Below, piece by piece: positions 6,738 to 12,462 of a stretch of 13,436 nt of DNA. The notes under the pieces were generated by a model that was not told where the DNA came from, did no database searches, and was given only the letters and a program-made list of their open reading frames with translations. Positions within the stretch are counted from its first letter, which is position 1. Every line of letters begins with the position of its first letter. Position numbers and translations under genes: made by a program. Source of the DNA: an uncultured Subdoligranulum sp. (GTDB lineage Bacteria; Bacillota_A; Clostridia; Oscillospirales; Ruminococcaceae). The stretch lies in assembly GCF_937890665.1 (NCBI RefSeq), contig NZ_CALADU010000018.1, forward strand, positions 1 to 13,436, given 5' to 3'.

Positions 6738-6818
6738 TTAGAAAATGGGGAAAAACGCCCTTGACGGACGGTCGATGTCCTCAACAGCCAGAGGCAGATA
6801 CAGCAGTTTATACGCCAT
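6738..6818 (-). pseudogene. Truncated RelE/ParE-type toxin remnant
   Basis: The reading frame starts at an ATG that overlaps the antitoxin stop by 11 bases, the usual arrangement for a toxin following its antitoxin. It encodes MAYKLLYLPLAVEDID, which looks like the first strand and helix start of a RelE/ParE-superfamily toxin. Coding similarity then stops, and ten unrelated residues lead to a TAA. A full toxin would be roughly 90-105 residues, but only 26 codons exist here. None of the following catalytic or C-terminal toxin sequence is visible in the 200 bases downstream, so this looks like a deletion and not a simple frameshift. The homology call rests on 16 residues plus gene context. Confidence 0.6.
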
Positions 6819-7089
6819 ATGTTCCCCTTATCTTGTCCCAGACTTCCTCGTGGGAAGCCCATTGGGTATCCGGGGTGGCCGCCTGCTGTTTGGCTTTGCA
6901 CAGTTCTTCCTGTACATAGCGGAAATGCAGGAATTCCTCGTACTGCGCGTAGTCCTCCATATTGATCAAAACGGTATCGCCCTTGCCGTTGTTGGTGATG
7001 ATGACCTGATTGTGGTTCTTGACAAGGTCGGAGATCTCGGCATAATGATTGCGCAGGTCCCGGGATGGACGGACAAATGTTTGCATCAT
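6808..7089 (-). CDS. Phd/YefM-type antitoxin
   Basis: The 93-residue protein has the Phd/YefM DNA-binding fold signature: FVRPSRDLRNHYAEISDLVK, then QVIITNNGKGDTVLINMEDYAQYEE. A helical toxin-binding tail follows (VQEELCKAKQQ, then SHEEVWDKI). Such antitoxins neutralise a RelE/ParE-type toxin and repress their own operon. I prefer the ATG at 7089 (or the adjacent one at 7086), with AGGTG six to nine bases upstream; a GTG nine bases further up is within the ribosome site. The partner toxin next door is truncated, so the antitoxin appears orphaned. It sits between virB6 and prgI, where transfer operons of this type usually have no toxin-antitoxin genes. Confidence 0.85.
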   Translation of the reverse strand: MMQTFVRPSRDLRNHYAEISDLVKNHNQVIITNNGKGDTVLINMEDYAQYEEFLHFRYVQEELCKAKQQAATPDTQWASHEEVWDKIRGTYGV

Positions 7090-7111
7090 AGGGATCACCT
7101 CTCTGTCCTTG

Positions 7112-7122
7112 TTGTATCACAA
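7112..7122 (-). promoter_or_regulatory. Possible antitoxin operator
   Basis: TTGTATCACAA is an 11-base near-palindrome (TTGT, three bases, ACAA) in the 57-base gap between the virB6 stop and the antitoxin start. Phd/YefM-type antitoxins autorepress from short palindromes upstream of their own gene. A weak -10-like GATACA overlaps it on the minus strand. The proposal rests on position and symmetry only. Confidence 0.3.
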
Positions 7123-7146
7123 TTTGACTACGTCCGCAAGGGCTTT

Positions 7147-7977
7147 TTACAGCCCCATCATCTCGTGAATGATGCGGTCGGACCCTTTGATAAGCCCCAC
7201 AAGGACCAGCATATTGAAAACAGCTTCGGCCAGGAAGCTCCAAACCATGGTGGTGGCTTCCCCGCCTGTTACGACCGGGGTGCCCACAAATCCCGCGTAG
7301 ATAATGCAGGCCAACACGATCACGGCCCCCTCCATGCAGACCCCTACATAGGTTTTGAGGAAGGCAACGCCCACCGACTGGGTGCTGTCGCCGGCAAAAG
7401 TTGCCAGTGGGATCGGAGCCAGGGCTGTGTACATATAAAGGCGGAAGAAGCGCCCGTATACCGTGAGAATCATAAGGAAAGACAATACCGTGATGAAAAG
7501 GCTGCCCAGGATTGTGACGAGCCATAGCGGAATGCTGGCGAGAAAGCCCACGTTTTCGATGGCTGCCTGGACTTCGCCAGGCAGAGAAACCATCGCCTGG
7601 GAGATGCCGCCCATGCTGGAAGCCATCTGGCTGACAATACCGTTGCAGACCTCAAAGACATTGAGCATGATTTCCATGCCGTAGCCTACTGCCGTTTTGG
7701 CGGCGACAAAGCGGATCAGGTAATGAAGGGCCGCTTCGGGGCGTTTCAATTCGTGGAAATTTGCGGTGTTTTTAAAAAGGCTCATAGCGAAAAACAAAAT
7801 CACCAGCGCATAACCGATTGCCAGCATGGCACCGTGGATTGTTTGCATGATCCCCCAAACCGCGCCGCCTTTGAAGGTGGCGGGGCTGGTAGTGACCAGA
7901 TCCCACAGTTCGGCCAGCTTCCCGTTCCAGGTGGCGAAAGCGTTGTTCAGATTTTCGACAATCCAATTTTGGTTCAA
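7147..7977 (-). CDS. VirB6-like polytopic membrane channel protein
   Basis: The 276-residue protein has about five or six membrane segments (roughly 46-66, 85-110, 143-180, 205-235, 248-265). A conserved YGRFFRLYMYTALAPIPLATFAG loop near the middle is typical of VirB6/TrbL-like proteins of Tn1549-family elements (CD1112 type). It should form part of the inner-membrane channel of the type IV secretion system. The start is a TTG at 7977, backed by a GGGGGTGA ribosome site about seven bases upstream; the next in-frame ATG would remove the N-terminal helix. Two terminator-like hairpins lie upstream, so its expression is partly uncoupled from maff2. The antitoxin gene follows after 57 bases. Confidence 0.88.
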   Translation of the reverse strand: MNQNWIVENLNNAFATWNGKLAELWDLVTTSPATFKGGAVWGIMQTIHGAMLAIGYALVILFFAMSLFKNTANFHELKRPEAALHYLIRFVAAKTAVGYGMEIMLNVFEVCNGIVSQMASSMGGISQAMVSLPGEVQAAIENVGFLASIPLWLVTILGSLFITVLSFLMILTVYGRFFRLYMYTALAPIPLATFAGDSTQSVGVAFLKTYVGVCMEGAVIVLACIIYAGFVGTPVVTGGEATTMVWSFLAEAVFNMLVLVGLIKGSDRIIHEMMGL

Positions 7978-7993
7978 ATAAAATCACCCCCTT

Positions 7994-8032
7994 AAAAAGA
8001 AATGCCGCCATACCGTAGAGCGCGGATGGCGG
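7994..8032 (-). terminator. Second terminator-like hairpin, just before virB6
   Basis: CCGCCAT (8005-8011) pairs with ATGGCGG (8026-8032), and CCG (8013-8015) pairs with CGG (8023-8025) around a seven-base loop, with one bulged A. On the minus strand the stem is followed by CATTTCTTTTT (8004-7994), an interrupted T-run. It ends immediately before the virB6 ribosome site, so it may act as an attenuator or limit ribosome access. Confidence 0.6.
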
Positions 8033-8050
8033 CGGAGAATATGGCAGGCA

Positions 8051-8082
8051 TAAAAATAAGGGCTGGTGCATGCACCAGCCCT
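8051..8082 (-). terminator. Strong terminator after maff2
   Basis: Positions 8059-8082 are a perfect 24-base palindrome (AGGGCTGGTGCA and its complement), which folds as a 10-bp stem with a four-base loop. On the minus strand it is followed by TATTTTTA (8058-8051). It lies about 130 bases past the maff2 stop and is the first of two consecutive terminator-like structures before virB6. Confidence 0.8.
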
Positions 8083-8125
8083 CTAAAAACCTATCTTTAC
8101 AGACGGATTTTTGTTCTGTGCTTTT

Positions 8126-8154
8126 ATTTTATACAAGAGATAGGTGCATGACAA
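8126..8154 (-). promoter_or_regulatory. Possible sigma-70-type promoter upstream of virB6
   Basis: On the minus strand TTGTCA (8154-8149) and TAAAAT (8131-8126) are 17 bases apart, each one mismatch from consensus. Transcription would start near 8119 and immediately enter the two hairpins at 8082 and 8032. An 8-bp inverted repeat (ACCTATCT at 8089-8096 and AGATAGGT at 8138-8145) brackets the -10 box and could bind a regulator. No coding sequence is visible in 7978-8208. Confidence 0.4.
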
Positions 8155-8208
8155 TGGATAAATCGATCAACACGACTTCGCTGTTATGGATGAAGAAAAG
8201 CAACTCTG

Positions 8209-8547
8209 TTACGCCAGAATCAGGTCGAGAATATCCTTGGCAAAGTAGATGACAATGCCGCCGAAAAAGGTCATGAAGCCCTGTGCCCGTTGCCCGGCGT
8301 CGTGGCTTTTGAGGGCAAGGCCGATTTGCACCAGGCCGAAACCCAGCAGGATCGCGCCAATGGCTTTAATGGCACTGAACACAAAATCGCTCAGGTTGTT
8401 GATGGTGGTCAGCGGGTCACTGGCGGCAAAAACGGGGGTGGCCGTCAGCAGGCAAAGCGCCGCCGATACAGCCACAGTCAGATACGTGCGCTTCACCTTA
8501 TCCGCATGGCTGCGGATAAGGCGGGGGGATTTTTCATTACAGTGCAT
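8209..8547 (-). CDS. Maff2 family small membrane protein, possible VirB2-like pilin
   Basis: The 112-residue protein matches the Maff2 family of Tn1549-type elements (core: two hydrophobic segments at about 53-70 and 91-104 with a KSHDAGQRAQGFM loop between). The N-terminus has a basic stretch, a hydrophobic segment at 22-38 and a VFA-A signal-peptidase-like site near residue 41. Cleavage would leave about 70 residues with two membrane helices, the size and layout of VirB2/TrbC pilins; that comparison is inference. The ATG at 8547 has GGAGGA eight bases upstream and overlaps the virD4 stop by 11 bases. A promoter-like sequence and two terminators follow. Confidence 0.85.
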   Translation of the reverse strand: MHCNEKSPRLIRSHADKVKRTYLTVAVSAALCLLTATPVFAASDPLTTINNLSDFVFSAIKAIGAILLGFGLVQIGLALKSHDAGQRAQGFMTFFGGIVIYFAKDILDLILA

Positions 8548-10339
8548 AATCGAGTTCCTCCAAATCAATCAATTCATAGTTGTTGAGGGTTTCTTTCGGA
8601 ATTTTGTCGGGTTCTACGGTTTCCAGTTCCTGGGGCGAAATGGAAACCGCCATCTGCATAAAATCGTAGGGGGTTACATAGGGGGCCGCACCACCGTCCG
8701 GGGTCAGTTTGATGTTGGGGTGTTTCATCAAATCATATTTCCTGTCCACCACCGGGTCTTCTGAGCGGAACAGTAGCAAAGCGTCATCATTGCTCATGCG
8801 GCGGATCTCGTCCGGCGTAGCCAGATCGCGGGCGGCTTTTTGCTGGCTTTCGCTGGATGAACCATGACTGCCGCGCCCGATGCTGTGGGATACGGTACGT
8901 TCAGTTTCCTTGCCCAGGATCTTGGACAGATATTCAAAGGTCCCGTATTCGTTGCCGCCCAGGTAGAGGAGGGAATCGCAGTTGCCTACGATTCCCTCCC
9001 AATCATCTTTGAACAGGCTTTTGAGCTGCGCGATGCTCTGCAGAATAATGTCGCAGCTGATATTGCGGCTGCGGCAAACCGAAAGGATCTTCTTGAAGTC
9101 TTTCGGCAGGGCTACGTTGGCAAATTCGTCCATCATCAGGCGGACATGAACTGGCAAAGCACCTTTGTAATCGGGGTTGGAATCCGCCAGCCGGAACAGT
9201 TGGTCGAAAATCTGTGTGTACAGCATGGTGATAAGGAAATTGTAGGTTTCGTCGTTATCCGGGATGACACAAAAGATTGCCCGCTTTTGCAGCCCAAGCT
9301 GCGGCAGGAAGGTTTCGTCCTTTCCCGTCATATAGGCAAACTGTTCCGAGTTAAACATATACAGGTTGGCGGCGGCAGAAATCAGAACGGATTGCAGTGT
9401 TTTGGCGTTGCCCAACTGGAAACTCTTGAACTGCAAGACTGCCGGGTGGTCCGGGTCGCGTTCCTCCAATTCGGAAAAGAGCATTGCCAGCGGCGCGGGA
9501 TAGCTTTCGTCTTCCGATACCTGCCCGTTCAGAATCATGTACATGACGGTGGAAAGGTTTTGTTCGTTGGCGGGGGCTTCGTAGAGAAGGAACAAAATAA
9601 TGGCCGAAATCAGCATCATGCTGGAATCATCCCAAAATTTGTCCGCACTGCCAACGGCATCTTTGGGCTTGGTGTTGTGGACGATGGCGTGGGCCAGCTT
9701 GATGGCTTCTTCGTCAGTTTCCAAGTAGGCCATCGGGTTGTAGTGCCCCTTAAAATGAACCAGGTCGATCACCGTGACGGCGGTGCCCTGGGATTCAAAC
9801 ATTCCGCCCAGGTCCCGCAGGATCTCCCCCTTGGGGTCCAGGATGATATAGGAACCGACGCTCTGCAAAAGGTTCGGTTTCACATAAAAGCGGGTCTTGC
9901 CCGCGCCGGACCCGCCGATGACGATGACGTTCAAGTTGTGCCGGTGTTTATGCGTATCCATCCCCATTTTGACATTCTGTGTAAAAATGTAGTTGTTGGC
10001 GGGATGGCGGCGGTCCTGGTATTTGCGATTGAGCGCTCTGGCGTTCCCCCACCGTGCAGTACCATACTCTGCACCGGGCCGCAGATCGGCCTGTTCCGTA
10101 AGATAATAAACCACCAGCATCGGGTACAGAATGCTGACGATCAATACCAGCTTGGGGGCGTCGGCAGTCCAGCGGACGGAAAGCGGTGCGTTGACAAGGC
10201 GGCTTAGAATTTCCAGCATTTGCGCAAGGTTGCCCGCTTCACTGTGTGCTTGTGCCAGGGCGACGGCCAGCCAGAGCAATGGCACAAAAAGAATAACCCA
10301 CAGAAGATACTCTGTGGGAGTAGGCCCGTGACGGTTCAT
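8537..10339 (-). CDS. virD4: VirD4/TraG-type coupling ATPase
   Basis: The 600-residue protein is the type IV coupling protein that brings the relaxase-DNA complex to the secretion channel. Two membrane segments lie at about 11-30 and 62-80. Walker A is GGSGAGKT (142-149), followed by IILDPKGEIL at 165-174. Walker B is LMMDEFAN (D404 E405), with the RSRNISCDIILQSIAQLK motif at 423-440 and the LGGNEYGTFEYLSKILGKET region after it. Length and all motifs fit the TraG/VirD4 family, so it should be functional. The ATG overlaps the stop of a 19-codon micro-ORF (ATGA), which suggests translational coupling. Only a weak GGCGG ribosome site is present. The gene end overlaps maff2. Confidence 0.94.
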   Translation of the reverse strand: MNRHGPTPTEYLLWVILFVPLLWLAVALAQAHSEAGNLAQMLEILSRLVNAPLSVRWTADAPKLVLIVSILYPMLVVYYLTEQADLRPGAEYGTARWGNARALNRKYQDRRHPANNYIFTQNVKMGMDTHKHRHNLNVIVIGGSGAGKTRFYVKPNLLQSVGSYIILDPKGEILRDLGGMFESQGTAVTVIDLVHFKGHYNPMAYLETDEEAIKLAHAIVHNTKPKDAVGSADKFWDDSSMMLISAIILFLLYEAPANEQNLSTVMYMILNGQVSEDESYPAPLAMLFSELEERDPDHPAVLQFKSFQLGNAKTLQSVLISAAANLYMFNSEQFAYMTGKDETFLPQLGLQKRAIFCVIPDNDETYNFLITMLYTQIFDQLFRLADSNPDYKGALPVHVRLMMDEFANVALPKDFKKILSVCRSRNISCDIILQSIAQLKSLFKDDWEGIVGNCDSLLYLGGNEYGTFEYLSKILGKETERTVSHSIGRGSHGSSSESQQKAARDLATPDEIRRMSNDDALLLFRSEDPVVDRKYDLMKHPNIKLTPDGGAAPYVTPYDFMQMAVSISPQELETVEPDKIPKETLNNYELIDLEELDYAL

Positions 10340-10395
10340 CGCCCGCCGCCTTTGCAGGGATTTTTGGGGGATTTTGGGAAGATAAACGGCTCCAT
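10336..10395 (-). CDS. Putative 19-residue micro-ORF coupling pcfB to virD4
   Basis: A short frame encodes MEPFIFPKSPKNPCKGGGR. Its ATG has AAGGAG ten bases upstream, overlapping the end of pcfB, and its TGA overlaps the virD4 ATG. The start four bases past the pcfB stop and the ATGA junction look designed for ribosome hand-over. virD4 itself has only a weak ribosome site, so this frame may mainly deliver ribosomes to it. No family is recognised. Confidence 0.45.
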   Translation of the reverse strand: MEPFIFPKSPKNPCKGGGR

Positions 10396-10399
10396 GGTA

Positions 10400-10993
10400 T
10401 TATCGCTCCTTATTCTGGTCAGTGCGCGCCTTGTCCGGGACGGCCTGTTTGCCGATTTCCATGGCCCGTGCCCTGAAATTACGGATAGCAAGCCGTACAG
10501 AGGGTTTATCCATCGAAGTAACCTCCTGATTGGTTTTTTCTGAACCAGCCCGCTGAATCGGCAAGGCGCTTTCGCACCGATAGCGGGTCGCTGCGTTTTT
10601 TCTCTCAAACTTCTTTTCTTTGGGAATCGCGTATCCCATGCGCTCAAATATGCGGTTGAGTTTTGCCACATCTTCTGCGCGGGTAAGGATGTCCAAAAGT
10701 TCCCCTTCCCCGTTCTTCTCTTTGATGGCGGCAAAGAGAACCCCGTACTGCTTGGCCTGCTGGTGGAATTCCTTTAAGTCGGATTGCTTCAAGGGAAAGA
10801 CCTGGAGTTCCTTCCCGTCTTTCAAAAGTCGGTCCAGGTTGGTTTTTCCGCGCATTTTGGGGTTATCTTTGGCCAGGGCTATGGCGATGGCGGCCAGATT
10901 TTTGGCCCCCAACGCACTGAGTTTTACAGAACTTTCCAATATTTCGATGCTTTCCCGGACCATCTGGTCCGCAGCATCACCGCCTGTACTCAT
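10400..10993 (-). CDS. pcfB: PcfB (DUF3801) conjugation accessory protein
   Basis: The 197-residue protein has the DUF3801/PcfB region at about residues 5-122 (ALGAKNLAAIAIALAKD, then FHQQAKQYGVLFAAIKEK and EDVAKLNRIFERMGY). In pCF10, PcfB is a DNA-transfer accessory factor that works with relaxase PcfG and coupling protein PcfC. The gene order relaxase, pcfB, virD4 fits that role. The ATG at 10993 overlaps the relaxase end by 17 bases and has GGGAG about ten bases upstream. The frame stays open further upstream inside the relaxase gene, but that part is not PcfB-like. Residues 161-197 are basic and have their own strong start signal, so two products are possible. Confidence 0.85.
   Translation of the reverse strand: MSTGGDAADQMVRESIEILESSVKLSALGAKNLAAIAIALAKDNPKMRGKTNLDRLLKDGKELQVFPLKQSDLKEFHQQAKQYGVLFAAIKEKNGEGELLDILTRAEDVAKLNRIFERMGYAIPKEKKFERKNAATRYRCESALPIQRAGSEKTNQEVTSMDKPSVRLAIRNFRARAMEIGKQAVPDKARTDQNKER
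10511..10527 (-). promoter_or_regulatory. Strong internal ribosome site and ATG within pcfB
   Basis: AGGAGG (10527-10522) lies exactly eight bases upstream of an in-frame ATG (10513-10511), codon 161 of pcfB. Initiation here would give a separate basic 37-residue peptide beginning MDKPSVRLAIRNF and ending at the same stop at 10400. This signal is stronger than the one for pcfB itself. Confidence 0.6.
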
Positions 10994-12368
10994 GGCGTTC
11001 TCTCTCCCTTCGTTGATTGATTTGTTCGCGTTCCTGTTCGGCCTTTCGCTCTGCAGAACGCAGGGCGGCGATTTGTTGACGCAGATGTTCGGCATCCTGT
11101 TCGATGGCGTCGCAGATTTGCAATTGCTTCCGTAAGGTACGCAGTTCTGCCGTTAGTGCCTGGATTTCCTGGCTCAGATCGGCCTTGTTCCTGCCGTTGG
11201 CCGTGTTGGATCGGCGTTTATACAGCGTTTTCCGTTTGACCGTCAGACTGCCCAGCTTCGCGCTGATCTCTGTGCGTTTCCGCTGAAGATCTGCTGTGGA
11301 TTGGATGTTGTTTTCCCAAAGAAACTGAGCCTGCTGCGTATATCTGTCAAAGGTACGAAAATCGTTCCAGAGAAGAAAATGCGTTTTCCGCGAAGAATTT
11401 CTCCGCCTTTGCGCTTTGCCGAACAGGTAAAGATAGTGGTAATACAGGGCCATAAAGCCCGTGATTTTTTTGTGGTCGTGCTGACGGTAAGTACGATGCA
11501 GGCGGCCCCTTTTGCGGACCAAAGGGTCGGCAGCGAAGCGCCGAACCGACGTATGGTCCTGGGGGCGCTCCAACCTGGCGCGCAGTTCCTGTTCACTGTA
11601 TCCGGGGCCAAGGGATTTGAAACGGATTGCCCGTTGGGAACCTTTGGGCCGCAGTTTGGCATATTTGACATGGCGGCCATAGCTGACTTCATATCCCATC
11701 TGGTTCAAAGTTAAAATAAAGGTTGTCCAGTTGACGGCACGCGCCAGGGCGCGGTCCACATCTGATTTAACAGTGCTGCGCACTGTGGGGCGTCCGCTCT
11801 TTTCCGCTGCCCACTCCCCGTAGTTCTTTCCTGCCCCTTTGGGAATAATGATGTTTAGCCGGTTTTCCCGGCACAGATCATCAGAAACTTGCCGGATGCC
11901 TTGATAGTAATCGCGGAACTGATTGCGGTACATTTTACCATCTGTAAAAGACACGGAGTTAAATACAATATGGTTATGCAGATGGGCATGGTCCAGATGG
12001 GTGCTGACCGTTGCCTCATAGTGGGCGGCCAGACACCGTTTGGCAAATTCGCAGCCAATGTCATGTGCCTGCTGCGGCGTCACTTCGCCGGGCTTGAAAC
12101 TCTGGATTAGGTGGTAGGCCAGTACATGGCCTTCGCTGTTCTTCCCCCACCGTTTCCGGGTTGCGGTCATGGTGGTATAGGCATTGGCCGGGTCGCAGTT
12201 GAAGCCGGTTACATACAATTGATGTTCGGTCTTTTTGGAATTTTGGGTGTAGTCCAGCAGGCGGGACAGATCTTCTTCCGAAAATCGCTCCGTTTTGACT
12301 GGGTTGGCGGTATAATCCAGACACCGCGCCAGATGGTTCTTCACCGCTTTGATTTTGGTGTAGGCCAT
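10977..12368 (-). CDS. MOBP-type relaxase
   Basis: The 463-residue protein is the transesterase that nicks oriT and stays covalently bound to the transferred strand. The N-terminal domain has a candidate nucleophile Tyr (Y19, within CLDYTANP) and a GHVLAYHLIQSFKPGE block at 80-95. The metal-binding histidine cluster is at 124-133 (H-L-D-H-A-H-L-H-N-H). The region from about 345 to the end is a charged Lys/Arg/Glu-rich coiled coil. This matches the mobilization relaxases of Tn1549-like elements, and length is normal. The ATG at 12368 has no good ribosome site close by; GGGGA lies about 19 bases upstream. The gene overlaps pcfB at its end. A large inverted repeat lies just upstream. Confidence 0.9.
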   Translation of the reverse strand: MAYTKIKAVKNHLARCLDYTANPVKTERFSEEDLSRLLDYTQNSKKTEHQLYVTGFNCDPANAYTTMTATRKRWGKNSEGHVLAYHLIQSFKPGEVTPQQAHDIGCEFAKRCLAAHYEATVSTHLDHAHLHNHIVFNSVSFTDGKMYRNQFRDYYQGIRQVSDDLCRENRLNIIIPKGAGKNYGEWAAEKSGRPTVRSTVKSDVDRALARAVNWTTFILTLNQMGYEVSYGRHVKYAKLRPKGSQRAIRFKSLGPGYSEQELRARLERPQDHTSVRRFAADPLVRKRGRLHRTYRQHDHKKITGFMALYYHYLYLFGKAQRRRNSSRKTHFLLWNDFRTFDRYTQQAQFLWENNIQSTADLQRKRTEISAKLGSLTVKRKTLYKRRSNTANGRNKADLSQEIQALTAELRTLRKQLQICDAIEQDAEHLRQQIAALRSAERKAEQEREQINQRRERERHEYRR

Positions 12369-12405
12369 AAATTTCTGATGTGGATCGTCCCCTTTCGTTG
12401 TTATG

Positions 12406-12445
12406 AAAAAAGCCGACTTCCTTATTTATATAAGGAAATCGGCTT
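12406..12445 (-). terminator. Strong terminator-like inverted repeat between the ATPase and relaxase genes
   Basis: AAGCCGA-C-TTCCTTAT (12410-12425) pairs with ATAAGGAA-A-TCGGCTT (12430-12445) around a four-base loop. In the minus-strand RNA the single mismatch is a U-G pair, giving a 16-bp stem. Six T residues follow (12411-12406, partly in the stem). It begins 18 bases past the ATPase stop and fits a terminator for that gene. Because it lies just upstream of the relaxase, it could instead be, or also include, the oriT inverted repeat. Confidence 0.75.
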
Positions 12446-12462
12446 TCGTAGTTGGTTTGATT

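Noticed and set aside
8864..10207. A 447-codon open frame on the plus strand
   Set aside because: Antisense shadow of virD4, which has intact Walker motifs and overlapping neighbours on the minus strand.
10994..11095. Upstream extension of the pcfB frame
   Set aside because: It overlaps the relaxase coiled coil in another frame; the PcfB family similarity and a ribosome site begin at 10993.
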